A stretch of DNA of 64,000 bases from Enterococcus innesii (GTDB lineage: Bacteria > Bacillota > Bacilli > Lactobacillales > Enterococcaceae), in the NCBI GenBank assembly GCA_018982785.1, contig JAHHEN010000002.1, positions 315,001 to 379,000 on the forward strand, read 5' to 3'. Below the pieces are notes generated by a model, which did no database searches, was not told the origin of the DNA, and was given only the letters and a program-made list of their open reading frames with translations. Both the position numbers and the translations under genes were made by a program. Shown here in pieces: positions 10,474 through 21,070 of the stretch (position 1 is the first letter of the stretch; each line of letters starts with the position of its first letter).

Positions 10474-12147
10474 ATGACATATTTATCCGATATAGAAATC
10501 GCCAATCAAGTAATCCTCAAGCCCATTAAAGAAATAGCGAAAAGCTTGGGAATCCCAGAAGATAATCTATCTTTGTACGGAAACTACAAAGCAAAAATCA
10601 ATTTGCAAAATCTCTTACCTCAAACTACTCGTAAGGGAAAATTGATTCTTGTTACGGCAATCACCCCAACACCTGCTGGTGAAGGGAAGACGACTACTTC
10701 AGTAGGATTAGTAGATGCATTAAATCGCATCGGCAAAAAAGCAGCCATCGCACTAAGAGAGCCTTCTTTGGGACCAGTCTTTGGCGTAAAAGGTGGTGCA
10801 GCCGGAGGTGGTTATGCGCAAGTCGTTCCAATGGAAGACATCAACTTGCATTTTACAGGAGACTTTCACGCCATTGGCGCAGCAAATAATCTCTTGGCAG
10901 CGTTACTGGATAATCATATCCATCATGGAAACCAGCTAGAAATCGATAATCGACGAATTACGTGGAAACGTGTTGTTGATATGAACGATCGACAATTACG
11001 TTATATCGTAGATGGACTTCACGGTCGAGTGAACGGTGTTCCTCGCGAAGATGGCTACGATATAACCGTGGCTTCAGAGATGATGGCAGTGTTGTGTTTG
11101 GCAAATGATATTGTCGACTTAAAGGAAAAGCTAGCACGAATGATCGTTGCTTACAATTATCGTGGCGAACCGATCACAGCGGGTGATCTGAGTGCCGCAG
11201 GTGCGTTGACAGCTCTTTTAAAGGAAGCAATTCAGCCAAATATCGTGCAAACCTTAGAGCATTCACCAGCATTTATTCATGGGGGACCTTTTGCAAATAT
11301 TGCTCATGGGTGTAATAGTGTGTTAGCAACGAAAATGGCTCTAACATATGCTGACTATGCCGTAACGGAGGCTGGGTTTGGCGCGGATCTCGGGGCAGAA
11401 AAGTTTATTGACATCAAATGCCGTCAATCCGACTTACAACCAGATGCCGTTGTTTTAGTGGCAACTATTCGTGCTTTAAAAATGCATGGAGGAGTCAAGA
11501 AGAGTGACTTGTCTGCTGAAAATATTTCTGCAGTTAAGAAAGGTTTGGTTAATTTAGAGAGACATCTGTACAACATCCAAAAAGTTTATGGATTACCAGT
11601 CGTCGTTGCTATTAATAAATTCCCAACAGATACGCAAGAAGAACTGATCGCGGTGCAACGTGCTTGCGAAGAACAAGGGGTAGAAGTGTCCTTATCTGAT
11701 GTATGGGGTCAAGGCAGCCTGGGCGGTGAAGATCTCGCTGAAAAAGTGGTCCGTTTAGCAGAGCAGGAAAAACATTTTTCATACGTATATCAGATAGACG
11801 ATCCAATAGAAGAAAAATTAACCAAAATCGTTCAAAAAGTCTACGGTGGAAAAGGGATTGAATTTACTGCATCTGCTAGGAAAGATTTGGCTCAATTGAA
11901 ACAAAATGGCTTAGATAACTATCCTATCTGCATGGCTAAAACCCAATATTCATTTTCTGACGATGCCACAAAAATCGGTGCACCCGAAGATTTTCTTGTT
12001 ACAATCAGTCAATTGAAAGTTTCAGCTGGCGCAGGATTCATTGTGGCGTTGACTGGAGCTGTGATGACGATGCCTGGTTTGCCAAAAATACCGGCGGCAG
12101 AAAAAATCGATGTTGATGAAAATGGAAATATCATTGGTCTCTTTTAA
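10474..12147 (+). CDS. fhs: formate-tetrahydrofolate ligase
   Basis: This 557-residue enzyme interconverts formate + THF + ATP and 10-formyl-THF + ADP + Pi. The nucleotide-binding loop TPAGEGKTT is at 66-74, and [18 protein letters not shown] and the ITLTG-like C-terminal segment are conserved. Placed behind ftcD and fchA and before a formate channel, it most likely runs in the ATP-forming direction, recovering energy from the histidine formimino carbon; the direction is inference from context. It starts 17 bases after fchA with GAGAGGAAG upstream. Confidence 0.96.
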   Translation: MTYLSDIEIANQVILKPIKEIAKSLGIPEDNLSLYGNYKAKINLQNLLPQTTRKGKLILVTAITPTPAGEGKTTTSVGLVDALNRIGKKAAIALREPSLGPVFGVKGGAAGGGYAQVVPMEDINLHFTGDFHAIGAANNLLAALLDNHIHHGNQLEIDNRRITWKRVVDMNDRQLRYIVDGLHGRVNGVPREDGYDITVASEMMAVLCLANDIVDLKEKLARMIVAYNYRGEPITAGDLSAAGALTALLKEAIQPNIVQTLEHSPAFIHGGPFANIAHGCNSVLATKMALTYADYAVTEAGFGADLGAEKFIDIKCRQSDLQPDAVVLVATIRALKMHGGVKKSDLSAENISAVKKGLVNLERHLYNIQKVYGLPVVVAINKFPTDTQEELIAVQRACEEQGVEVSLSDVWGQGSLGGEDLAEKVVRLAEQEKHFSYVYQIDDPIEEKLTKIVQKVYGGKGIEFTASARKDLAQLKQNGLDNYPICMAKTQYSFSDDATKIGAPEDFLVTISQLKVSAGAGFIVALTGAVMTMPGLPKIPAAEKIDVDENGNIIGLF

Positions 12148-12261
12148 TTAACTCTAGCGATCCTTACGTTTTTGTGCGAGAAAGGCTGTAGTCATGAGCC
12201 CTAGTAGTCCGTAAATGAGTATATGGAAACATAACAGCTATTAAAAAGGGAGATGTAAGAG

Positions 12262-13605
12262 ATGCAAGAACAAGAAATGCTGCCGGAAATTGATGTGTCA
12301 GTCAATTCGCAGGAAGAAAAAGCCAAGTTTAGTCTTAGTGGTGCAACTCTGTACGGAATCAATGCAGTCATTGGATCAGGTATTTTTCTTTTGCCTCGTA
12401 CGATTTATCAAGACTTAGGACCAGCCTCCTTGTTGGCGATGCTGGTTGTAGTAGTCTTAGTTTTAATGTTAGCGATTTGTTTTGCTGAAGTTGCTGGTTA
12501 TTTTAATAAAAATGGTGGTGCGTTTCAGTACGCAAAAACAGCGTTTGGTGATTTTGTGGGATTCAATGTGGGAATCTTAGGCTGGTTCGTAACGATTATT
12601 GCTTGGGCGGCAATGGCAGCCGGCTTTGCAAAACTAATGATTCAAACATTCCCCGCATTGGCAGGACAAAATACATTGATCAGTATTGCACTGGTTTTAT
12701 TCTTATCGGGAATCAACACATTGGGAATCAAGACGTCTAAGATATTTACGATTACGATCACAATCGCTAAGTTGATACCGATTATTGCGTTTACCAGTGT
12801 AGCGATCTTTTTTATCAAGCATGGTATAGACACAGGAAATTTCACCCCATTTTTACAGTTAAATCCTGATATGACACTTTCTCAAGCAATGGCTTCAACG
12901 TCGTTAACTGTTTTTTATGCATTCATCGGTTTTGAGGCACTGCCAGTCGTGGCAGGAGAGATGCGAAATGCAAAGAAAAATGTTCCAAAAGCGATTATTG
13001 GTTCTATCAGTATCATTTCATTGCTATATTTCATTATTATTGCTGGAACTATCTCTATGCTAGGAATGGGAATTTTACAAAGCGATGCACCCGTTCAAGA
13101 TGCGTTTGCTGAAATGATCGGGCCTGCTGGACGGTGGATCATTTCAATAGGAGCATTGATTTCAATAGCAGGTCTAAATGTAGGCGAATCTTTGATGGTT
13201 CCTCGATATGGTGCATCAATTTCTGATGAAGGACTTTTACCAAAATTTATTTCAAATAGGAATAGTAAAAATGCACCAACAATGGCGATTTTGGTATCTG
13301 GCGGATTAGCGGTCTTTTTCCTACTGACTGGCAGCTTTGAACAATTAGCAGAGTTAAGTGTCGTCTTTCGTTTCTTCCAGTATATTCCAACTGCCTTAGC
13401 AGTTATTTGGATGCGTAAAAAGAATCCGGATACAGTTCCAAGCTTCCAACTTCCATTTGGGCCAGTTATTCCTATCGTTTCAATCATCGTAAGTATTTGG
13501 ATGGTTGCTGCAGCAAACTTGATCAATTTAATTGCTGGAGTCATAGGTATCGGGATTGCCAGCCTACTGTATTTAGTATTTATCAAAAAGAATATGGAAG
13601 CTTAA
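12262..13605 (+). CDS. APC-family amino acid permease, probably for histidine
   Basis: A 447-residue integral membrane protein with about 12 hydrophobic segments. The first, LYGINAVIGSGIFLLP, holds the GSGIF motif of the amino acid-polyamine-organocation family, and FYAFIGFEALPVVAGEMRNAKKNVPKA is the conserved sixth-helix region and following loop. Within the hut operon it most likely imports histidine, or exchanges it for a product; the substrate is inferred. AAAGGGAG lies upstream. A hairpin-like CCCGAAAAGT/ACTTTTTGGGG pair (13630-13665) follows but lacks a clear T run. Confidence 0.9.
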   Translation: MQEQEMLPEIDVSVNSQEEKAKFSLSGATLYGINAVIGSGIFLLPRTIYQDLGPASLLAMLVVVVLVLMLAICFAEVAGYFNKNGGAFQYAKTAFGDFVGFNVGILGWFVTIIAWAAMAAGFAKLMIQTFPALAGQNTLISIALVLFLSGINTLGIKTSKIFTITITIAKLIPIIAFTSVAIFFIKHGIDTGNFTPFLQLNPDMTLSQAMASTSLTVFYAFIGFEALPVVAGEMRNAKKNVPKAIIGSISIISLLYFIIIAGTISMLGMGILQSDAPVQDAFAEMIGPAGRWIISIGALISIAGLNVGESLMVPRYGASISDEGLLPKFISNRNSKNAPTMAILVSGGLAVFFLLTGSFEQLAELSVVFRFFQYIPTALAVIWMRKKNPDTVPSFQLPFGPVIPIVSIIVSIWMVAAANLINLIAGVIGIGIASLLYLVFIKKNMEA

Positions 13606-13716
13606 CAAAGTGGCAAATGCTGTCGTGATCCCGAAAAGTTAGTTTCTTGATCTGACTTTTTGGGGCACTTGATGCAAGAAGCGTTTCTTTGATTTTGTTG
13701 AAGTGGAGGAAAGAAT

Positions 13717-15270
13717 ATGAAGTCAGAAATCATAGAAGTGAATTTGACAGGGAATAGCTTAACGTTAGAGGAGATCATTGCTGTTGCACGTTATCAGGTA
13801 AAAGTCGCAATCGATGAGAAGGCAAAGCAAGCGGTTCATGAATCTCGTCAGATCGTTGACAAAATTGTCGAAGAGAAACGTGTGGTCTACGGTGTGAATA
13901 CTGGATTTTGTTCGCTATGCAATGTCAGTATTTCTCAAGAGGATACGATTCAACTGCAAGAAAACTTGATTCGGACGCATGCCAGCGGCTTTGGTCGCCC
14001 ATTATCAGAGGAAGTAGTAAGGGCGGTTATGCTGATTCGTATCAACTCGTTAGTAAAGGGCTTCTCGGGTATCCGCCTAAGTACTGTTGAAGCACTATTA
14101 GCGATGCTGAATCAACAAGTACATCCTTTTATTCCAGAAAAGGGATCACTGGGGGCATCGGGAGACTTAGCGCCCTTATCGCATATGGTCATGCCGCTTT
14201 TGGGTTTAGGAAAAGCATTTTATCAGGGAGAACTGTTATCGGGGAAGGAAGCGATGGAACGAGCAGGTATTCCGATTATCTGCTTAAGTGCAAAAGAAGG
14301 TCTTGCGTTTATTAATGGGACGACAGTATTGACTGCAATCGGGGCTTTAGCAACCTACGATGCGATTGAACTGCTGAAAATGGCTGATATTGTTGGGGCT
14401 CTTTCTTTAGAGGTACACGAAGGAATTTCAAGTCCATTTGAAGAAGCATTACATGTCATTCGCCCCCAAAGTGGTCAGTTGGCTACGGCCTCAAATATTC
14501 GTCGGCTGATCGAAGATAGCGAGTATGTTACGAAAGCAACGCCTGAGCATGTACAAGACCCTTATACACTGCGGTGTATGCCGCAAATTCATGGGGCTAG
14601 TAAAGATTCCATTGCATATGTAAAAGAAAAAGTAGAAATAGAGATAAATTCTGTGACGGACAATCCGATTATAACTCGTGATGGAAAAGTGATTTCTGGT
14701 GGGAACTTTCATGGTGAAGTGTTAGCACAAGCGTTTGACTTTTTAGGAATCGCCGCTGCAGAAATCGGGAATGTTTCAGAACGTAGAGTGGAGAGATTGG
14801 TGAATCGACAATTGAGCAAGCTGCCTTCTTTTCTGGTTAAATACCCTGGACTCAATTCAGGATTTATGATCACCCAATATGCATGCGCTTCGTTGGTTTC
14901 TGAAAATAAAATTTTAGCGCACCCGGCAAGTGTTGATTCCATTCCATCTTGTGAAAATCAGGAAGACTTTGTCAGTATGGGAACGACTGCCGCTCGAACC
15001 GCTGCGGATATCGTGAGAAATTCTCGCAGAGTTGTAGCAACGGAACTTTTAGCGGCATGTCAAGCATTGGATCTAAAAGGAGTTGACAAACGCTTGGGAA
15101 GAGGCTCGCAAATTGCCTATGCGCTTCTTCGCCAAACAGCAGCTTTTATTGAAAATGACAAAGATATTGAAATCTATGAGGAACTGAATAAAGCAACTGC
15201 CTTACTTGAAACTGGAGCAGTTGTTCACGCGGTAGAAGCTCAGATTCCGCTCTTGATTCAGTATGATTGA
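13717..15270 (+). CDS. hutH: histidine ammonia-lyase
   Basis: HutH removes ammonia from histidine to form urocanate, the first step of the pathway. The 517-residue protein carries the Ala-Ser-Gly triad (147-149, in SLGASGDLAPLSHM) that cyclises to the MIO prosthetic group. It also has YGVNTGFCSL near the N-terminus and the SIPSCENQEDFVSMG segment. Length is normal and the frame is intact. GTGGAGGAAAG is the ribosome site. Being fifth in the cluster rather than first is unusual compared with the classic Bacillus order. Confidence 0.97.
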   Translation: MKSEIIEVNLTGNSLTLEEIIAVARYQVKVAIDEKAKQAVHESRQIVDKIVEEKRVVYGVNTGFCSLCNVSISQEDTIQLQENLIRTHASGFGRPLSEEVVRAVMLIRINSLVKGFSGIRLSTVEALLAMLNQQVHPFIPEKGSLGASGDLAPLSHMVMPLLGLGKAFYQGELLSGKEAMERAGIPIICLSAKEGLAFINGTTVLTAIGALATYDAIELLKMADIVGALSLEVHEGISSPFEEALHVIRPQSGQLATASNIRRLIEDSEYVTKATPEHVQDPYTLRCMPQIHGASKDSIAYVKEKVEIEINSVTDNPIITRDGKVISGGNFHGEVLAQAFDFLGIAAAEIGNVSERRVERLVNRQLSKLPSFLVKYPGLNSGFMITQYACASLVSENKILAHPASVDSIPSCENQEDFVSMGTTAARTAADIVRNSRRVVATELLAACQALDLKGVDKRLGRGSQIAYALLRQTAAFIENDKDIEIYEELNKATALLETGAVVHAVEAQIPLLIQYD

Positions 15271-15394
15271 GCATCAGTGGCAAAAGCAAAAAACAGCGGA
15301 AAGAACAAGCAAGTTCCTCTCCAACTGTTTTGCTATGGCATGAATGATCAACTGAGGAAAAAAGTTTCTTTCTTTGCGATTGGGAGATGAAGTA

Positions 15395-16156
15395 GTGCTG
15401 ACACCAAATGAAATTATAGAAAAAACGATTGCTGTGGGAATTGCTAAAGTTCGTAAAAGCATAGAAGCAAAGCTTTTATTAGGATTTACAGGAGGTGCGA
15501 TGATTGCTCTTGGATACTTAGCATATATTCGAGTTTCGGCTTCAATTGGGCAAGATCTGCCAAGTATTGCTAGTTTGATTGGCGCGAGTGTCTTTCCGAT
15601 CGGGCTGATTGTTATCCTGATGGCAGGAGGAGAACTCGTCACGGGAAATATGATGGCGGTCAGTAGTGCATTTTTTAAAAAGAAAATTTCTTTGAGGGAA
15701 TTGCTTGCTAATTGGATGATCATCACAGCTGCCAATGTAACAGGAGCCATTTTTGCAGCCTATACATTCGGTCACTTAGTTGGATTGACAAGTACGGGGA
15801 TCTATCAGCAACAAGTGGTTTTACTAGCGGAACAAAAGCTTGACAGTAGTCTTTTTCAAAGTTTTCTTTCAGGGATCGGCTGTAATTGGTTTGTGGGGAT
15901 CGCTTTATGGCTTTGCTATGGTGCCAAAGATGCAATTGGAAAGATTGTGAGTGTTTGGTTTCCGGTCATGGTTTTTGTCGTTATTGGCTTTCAGCACAGT
16001 GTGGCAAACTGTTTTCTAATTCCGGCAGCAATCTTTGAAGGATACTATTCATGGGGAATATTTTTACAAAATTTTATTGTTGTATTTTTAGGTAATATAA
16101 TTGGCGGCAGTATTTTTGTGGCAGGAGTCTATCATATAAGTTTGAAAGAAAAATAA
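15395..16156 (+). CDS. formate/nitrite transporter family channel
   Basis: A protein of about 253 residues with six hydrophobic segments of the FNT (FocA/NirC) family; LTPNEIIEK at the start and GGELVTGNMM plus NWFVGIALWLCYGAKD are family features. A GTG start at 15395 is preferred because GGGAGATG lies just upstream; a TTG at 15374 in the same frame lacks one. Next to formate-THF ligase it probably exports formate released from the histidine formimino group. Nitrite or another small anion is possible from family alone. Confidence 0.9.
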   Translation: MLTPNEIIEKTIAVGIAKVRKSIEAKLLLGFTGGAMIALGYLAYIRVSASIGQDLPSIASLIGASVFPIGLIVILMAGGELVTGNMMAVSSAFFKKKISLRELLANWMIITAANVTGAIFAAYTFGHLVGLTSTGIYQQQVVLLAEQKLDSSLFQSFLSGIGCNWFVGIALWLCYGAKDAIGKIVSVWFPVMVFVVIGFQHSVANCFLIPAAIFEGYYSWGIFLQNFIVVFLGNIIGGSIFVAGVYHISLKEK

Positions 16157-16258
16157 CAGAGTAGGAGGCAAGGCGTTAAGTGCTTTAGGGATGGGATGTT
16201 GCTCTAAAGACGAAGAACGGTGAAAAGCGTTCGCGGTCTTGCTTCTGCATTCGCTGCA
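16157..16258 (+). ncRNA. tetrahydrofolate (THF) riboswitch
   Basis: The leader of folT contains the conserved blocks of the THF riboswitch in order: AGAGTAGG, GGCGTTAAGTG (16172-16182), GGGATGTTG (16193-16201), ACGAAG, TTCGCGGT and GCATTCGCT (16247-16255), with CTTTAGGG/CTCTAAAG forming an internal stem (16183-16190 with 16202-16209). It begins right after the stop of the formate channel gene. It should sense reduced folates and control folT, probably at translation, since no terminator lies between it and the ribosome site at 16284-16289. Confidence 0.9.
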
Positions 16259-16297
16259 TAATCGATTTTGTGTAGCAGCTCTAAAGGAGATGCTAAG

Positions 16298-16839
16298 ATG
16301 AGAAAATTACCCACCCATGCGATTACGGTGATGGGGTTATTGATTGCTATGATGATTGTTCTATCACAGGTATTTGGTTTTGAAACACAGTTGATAAAAA
16401 TTACCTTTGATTTTGTTCCACAGATTGTCTTAGCTAGTTTGTTTGGTCCCATTTGGACAGGTATTTGTGCTGCGGTTGCCGATGTTATCGGTGCTGTCCT
16501 ATTAGGGAAAGCGCCCTTTTTCTTCGGTTTTACCATCAATGCGTTTATAAGCGGATCGGTCTATGGTTATTTCTTTTACCGAAAAGAAATAACGATAAAG
16601 CGAGCATTCTTAGCTGTTTTAATCAATACGCTAGTGATTACGCTGTGTTTAACCCCACCTGGTTGGCGATCATGTATAGTATCCCGATTACTGACCGAAA
16701 TTTATGGGCGATACGTATCACCAAAGCGGTAGTTATGCTGCCGATCCAGACCGGATTGATCACTTTCTTTGGCAAAGCAATACCAATTAATAAAATCGGT
16801 TTAAAATTTCTTTCTTTGAAAAGTAGCAAGAATCAATAA
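16298..16839 (+). pseudogene. folT: folate ECF transporter S-component, frameshifted
   Basis: FolT is the membrane substrate-binding part of an energy-coupling-factor transporter that imports folates with the shared EcfA/EcfA'/EcfT module. The protein has about six hydrophobic segments and the typical DFVPQIVLASLFGPIWTG and ISGSVYGYFFYRKE regions. The frame breaks near 16655: VITLCL stops matching, and NPTWLAIMYSIPI continues in the -1 frame, so one base appears to be missing. Joined length is about 180 residues, normal for the family. The start follows AAAGGAGATGCT. A THF riboswitch lies directly upstream, which supports the folate assignment. Confidence 0.88.
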
Positions 16840-17303
16840 AAAGAGGTAATCGATTAAAGAAGAGAAATTAAATCATTTGAGATTCAGCTCATGTAAATGT
16901 AAGAACAACCAATCTCTAGTTTGTAAGCAAGCAAATTGCAGGGAAAAGATGAAAAAACTCATTATCACAAGAAAGATTTCAGGATATACTGATATAGTAC
17001 AAAGTGGTTTCCAAGGTTTTGCTTAGATAGAGGGTTCAATCATTATCAATTCAATGATTAAAAAAAGGGCAAGGAATCTAGGAGACTTCTTTACTTTTGA
17101 CGTGCCTTTTAAGCTGGATTATTTGGCGACTTGTGTGGTCCATAGAGTCTTTCTGAAAAGAAACTGCTTGTATGGAAGCGTTAGGGACAATGAAAACTAC
17201 AATAGCTAGTAAGGGCAATCGCAGCACTATTGATGATCGCTTACTAAGTATTGTAGTTTTTTACCCTAGCTTTTTTTGCTCAAAAAGAAGCTTTCAACTA
17301 ACT
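16840..17303. other. intergenic region between folT and the ABC exporter
   Basis: This 464-bp convergent gap has no gene that can be supported. Apart from the large hairpin at 17193-17262, listed separately, no feature was recognised. Confidence 0.5.
17193..17262. terminator. large two-part hairpin, probably a bidirectional terminator
   Basis: AAAACTACAATA (17193-17204) pairs with its inverse at 17249-17260, and inside it TAGTAAG (17207-17213) pairs with CTTACTA (17240-17246). T runs on one side and A runs on the other suit termination of both the hut and the ABC exporter transcripts. Confidence 0.75.
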
Positions 17304-18849
17304 TTATTCCGAATAAAGCCCATTGCCATTAAGTAGATCCAAACAGAAATAGCCACCAATACTTGCTGTTAACACATTACAGATAATTAGAACACTAGCA
17401 ATCAATGTGATATTTTCGAGTAGTGGAGGATTCAGTATATACATCCCTCCAAGAATCAGTAGGATTGGCACACAGGCTGTCAGCATCACCATGTAACGCA
17501 ACAATCCTTTTGTTAAAAGATTGTTACGGTCTTTCAACCAACGAATAGCAAGAAGATTGCCTACAAAAAAAACTAGCAAGAAGGAGAACAGGACAAGCGT
17601 AACATTTAGCCATAAGAAGAATGAAGGATCAAAAAAGATTAGTAGCGAAACAAGCGGTAGAACAATGATCATTCCAGCCTTTAGAAAAGGGATCAGCATG
17701 GTATAAAACAACTTTTTGGCAGAGGAATCTGGAATCATATAAATATAGATATTTTTCATTTCTTCCTCTACCCCGGTATCTTTGACTAAACTAAGTAATG
17801 TAAGCCAAATGATTCCTGCCATCGCATAAATATCTTTGAAAACAAATGTAAGGAGGAGTAAGGAACCTAATGTCATCCGTTCGTTGGCTGAAAGGATTCT
17901 TTTTTCTTCTTCATCAATAGAATATGTTTCGATAATGAAGCGCCTGCTAATTTACGATAAGCTACAGAAGCATCACTGACCTTCGTTGAGTCGTGGTTTT
18001 TTCCTTCCAGCGCTTCTTGCAGCACTTCGCTCGCTTCTTCAGAATCCTGAATCGCTTGTTCAAAGAAATAGCCTTTGAGTGTACATAAACGCACGCTTAA
18101 CAATAGACAGCTCAAAAGATAAAAACCATTGCTAAGAAGAAGGTGGGAGAGACTTTGACTGGAGTAGCCATCCATCAGCCATTTTCCCAAACCAATGATT
18201 GGAACAAAATAGAAGAAGGTCTGGTTCGTCAGAGAAAGGAGCGCTTCTAGTAAATGATTCGTTGTAAAGTAGTTGAAGCCAACAAAGCCTAAGCTACCAA
18301 GTAACGCAGCTGATGCTAACAACAGGCGAAAATATGTTTTTCTTTCGCGAATCAATTCATTGATATACCAAATTCCTGTAACCAATTCCCAAAAAAAGAA
18401 GAACAAGAGCGTACTCCAAAACAAGTAGAGAAGATAGACAAAAGAAAGTGAAAACAGTTGTCCTAAAATCACGCAAAGGAAGAAAATTATTCCTAATGCA
18501 ACTGTCACACTTTGGGAGAGGCTAAAGAGAATCGCATAACCAAGAATCTGTTTAGTCGAATAGGGTCCGATAAAGAGAAAATGTGCATCTACTTGATAAA
18601 AGAGTGCTTGCTTCTTTGAAAATAAACTGATTATCAGAAAGCCTGACACAATTGCTGAGACGCTCAGATTGGTGATGGCGATTTGCTGGATGGACATGAA
18701 GTTCTCTGGACCAGAAAAAAGATGCCGGCAACTGGAAAGAGCAAAAAAACCAATGCAAGGATAAGAATGATAGCAGAAAGAGGTCTGCTGAGATAGTACC
18801 GTACCAATCCTTTAGCTTTTAAAAAAGTTAAGTTAATTAATGATTTCAT
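17304..18849 (-). pseudogene. ABC exporter membrane subunit, broken by two frameshifts
   Basis: Three consecutive pieces in three frames together make one protein of about 515 residues with many membrane segments, the size and style of the putative ABC exporter family that pairs with a single ATPase. The first break is at 18715-18720, where six A on the plus strand should be seven so that VAGIFF continues into PENFMSIQQ. The second is at 17898-17903, a T6 run that should be seven so that LLMKKKK continues into RILSANERMTLG. Both are single missing bases in homopolymers. The ATG at 18849 overlaps the end of the ATPase gene by 17 bases, so the two are translationally coupled. The substrate is unknown. 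Confidence 0.8.
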
Positions 18850-19567
18850 CTGTTTCAAGATCCCCTCCCTGTCCAACTACATGTGATTGAGTGACGCGAA
18901 AGAACAGCTCTTTCAAGGGTTCCTCTTGGGTTGATTTTTTTGTTTCAGCTACCACTTTTCCATCTTTTAAAATATAGGCACTATCCCAAATATCATCGAT
19001 CATATCAATGATATGCGTGCTCAATAAAATGCTAGTTCCTTTTTCTTTCAGGGAAGCCAGGATATTCAATGTTTCTTGAATACTTGTTGGATCAAGACCC
19101 ATCATCGGCTCATCGACCAGCAGTGCCTTCGGTTCCGTCATTAGCGCAAGAATCATTGAGACTTTCTGCCGCATACCTTTAGAAAGCTCTTTGGCGATCG
19201 TATTTCTTTTGTGGTCAAGGTGAAACGATTTGAGGTAATAAGCAGCCGTCTCTTGGTAATTTGGTAAATTATAGGCATTGCCGATATAATCGATATGCTC
19301 TTGGATCGTTAATAGTTCGAAAAGCACAGGTGTTTCAGGAATATAAGCAAAAAGCCGTTTGGCTTCGATACTAAGGTTATCATGGCCACAAATGGTGACT
19401 TCTCCTTTAAATTTCAATAATCCGATAATGCTCTTGATCGTTGTTGATTTTCCAGCTCCATTTGCTCCTAGTAAAACGGTTAGTTGTCCAGGTAGTGCCG
19501 ACAGTGAGATATGGTCAGCACCTAAAACTTTGCCATAATCTTTGACCAAATTTTTTACTTCAATCAT
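18833..19567 (-). CDS. ABC transporter ATP-binding protein
   Basis: A 244-residue ATPase with Walker A GANGAGKST (about 34-42), signature LSKGMRQK, Walker B ALLVDEPMMGLDP and the H-loop STH. Such CcmA/YhaQ-like ATPases power exporters or modify membrane processes. It is the first gene of a leftward two-gene operon, with AAGGAGAAG before the start, and its partner is the frameshifted membrane subunit. Nothing visible fixes the substrate. Confidence 0.92.
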   Translation of the reverse strand: MIEVKNLVKDYGKVLGADHISLSALPGQLTVLLGANGAGKSTTIKSIIGLLKFKGEVTICGHDNLSIEAKRLFAYIPETPVLFELLTIQEHIDYIGNAYNLPNYQETAAYYLKSFHLDHKRNTIAKELSKGMRQKVSMILALMTEPKALLVDEPMMGLDPTSIQETLNILASLKEKGTSILLSTHIIDMIDDIWDSAYILKDGKVVAETKKSTQEEPLKELFFRVTQSHVVGQGGDLETDEIIN

Positions 19568-19808
19568 TTTTTTCTTCTCCTTAATGCGTTCATTTTATAA
19601 AAAAATCTGTTGTTTTTTTATAAGTGTATCTAAGTTCGCTCTATTTATCAATATTCTTAAAATAAGTGCAATATAAAGCCGTTTAAAAGACTAAAAACTC
19701 GTTTTCTGATTTTGACTTATAAAATATCCTGCATCTTTTTTCTTTGAGTGATCTGTGCTAAAATTGGAATGATACACATAAATTAAAAAAGAGTATAGGT
19801 GGAATTCC

Positions 19809-21068
19809 ATGAAAAAAATTGTCATCAACGGCAATCGTCCCTTAAAAGGTGAAGTCACCATTAGCGGCGCAAAAAACAGTGCAGTCGCATTGATCCCGGC
19901 AGCGATCTTAGCTGATTCACCGGTCATTTTAGAAGGAGTGCCTGACATCCAAGATGTGCACTCATTAATTGAGATTATCGAAATCATGGGTGTGAAGACC
20001 CATTTTGAAAACAATACGCTTGAGATCGATCCGACAAACATCGTTTCGATCCCGATGCCTAACGGAAAAATCAATAGTCTACGAGCTTCTTACTATTTCA
20101 TGGGGGCATTGTTGGCGAAGTTTGGTGAAGGCGTCGTTGGATTGCCTGGCGGCTGCTTCTTAGGCCCGCGACCCATCGATCTGCATATTAAAGGCTTCGA
20201 AGCACTTGGCGCAAAAGTCACCAACGAACATGGTGCTATGTATTTGCGTACCGAAGAAGAAGGCTTGACTGGCGAACGGATCTTCCTAGATATGGTCTCC
20301 ATCGGAGCAACCATCAATGTGATGCTGGCAGCAGTAAAAGCCAAAGGCAAAACGATTATTGAAAATGCTGCACGGGAACCTGAGATCATTGATGTTGCCA
20401 CCCTTTTAAATAATATGGGGGCGAAAATCAGAGGTGTAGGTACCAATGAAATTCGTATCGAAGGTGTGGAAGAATTGCACGGTTGTCGTCATTCCATCAT
20501 TCCAGATCGGATCGAAGCAGGAACCTACCTTTCTTTAGCCGCAGCAGCGGGGGAAGGCATTACTGTCAAAAATGTGATTTATGAGCATCTAGAAAGCTAC
20601 ATTGCGAAATTGGAAGAAATCGGCGTGCGAATGGATATTAGTGAAGATGAAATCTATGTGCATCCCTCAAAAGACTTGAAACCAGCGACTGTGAAAACTT
20701 ATCCTTATCCAGGATTTGCCACAGACCTGCAACAGCCGATCACACCATTATTGCTAAAAGCAAAAGGAACGTCGGAAATCATGGACACGATTTACGCCAA
20801 ACGGGTCAACCATATTCCTGAATTAGCACGGATGGGCGCACAAGCAACGACAGAAGGTAACATGATTTTTGTCAGCGGACCGAGCCAATTACACGGAGCA
20901 GAAGTTGTCGCTTCTGATTTGCGAGCAGGAGCTTGTCTTGTCATTGCCGGATTGATGGCGACTGGCACGACCAGCGTCTTTAATGTCGAGTACATTTTGC
21001 GCGGCTATGATCATATCATCGAAAAACTAACGGCTCTTGGAGCTGATATTCAAATGATAGAGGAGTAA
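19809..21068 (+). CDS. murA2: UDP-N-acetylglucosamine 1-carboxyvinyltransferase
   Basis: MurA transfers enolpyruvate from PEP to UDP-GlcNAc, the first committed step of peptidoglycan synthesis, in the cytoplasm; it is the fosfomycin target. The 419-residue protein has the N-terminal [18 protein letters not shown] block with the PEP-contacting KN pair, [15 protein letters not shown] with the catalytic-loop cysteine, and a C-terminal [15 protein letters not shown]. Low-GC Gram-positives carry two MurA paralogues; the one beside rho and rpmE2 is usually MurZ/MurA2. AGGTGGAATTCC precedes the start. It lies two bases from rho, so they form an operon. Confidence 0.93.
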   Translation: MKKIVINGNRPLKGEVTISGAKNSAVALIPAAILADSPVILEGVPDIQDVHSLIEIIEIMGVKTHFENNTLEIDPTNIVSIPMPNGKINSLRASYYFMGALLAKFGEGVVGLPGGCFLGPRPIDLHIKGFEALGAKVTNEHGAMYLRTEEEGLTGERIFLDMVSIGATINVMLAAVKAKGKTIIENAAREPEIIDVATLLNNMGAKIRGVGTNEIRIEGVEELHGCRHSIIPDRIEAGTYLSLAAAAGEGITVKNVIYEHLESYIAKLEEIGVRMDISEDEIYVHPSKDLKPATVKTYPYPGFATDLQQPITPLLLKAKGTSEIMDTIYAKRVNHIPELARMGAQATTEGNMIFVSGPSQLHGAEVVASDLRAGACLVIAGLMATGTTSVFNVEYILRGYDHIIEKLTALGADIQMIEE

Positions 21069-21070
21069 TT

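Noticed and set aside
13095-13586. 163-codon leftward open frame inside the permease gene
   Set aside because: It is a shadow of the permease coding strand: no ribosome site, biased composition, and a clear real gene opposite.
15274-15750. 158-codon leftward open frame across the formate channel gene
   Set aside because: It lies opposite an unmistakable membrane channel gene and has no start signal.
17193-17262. Remnant of an insertion sequence end
   Set aside because: The inverted repeat has the T/A flanks of a bidirectional terminator and lies between convergent genes; no transposase trace or target duplication was seen.
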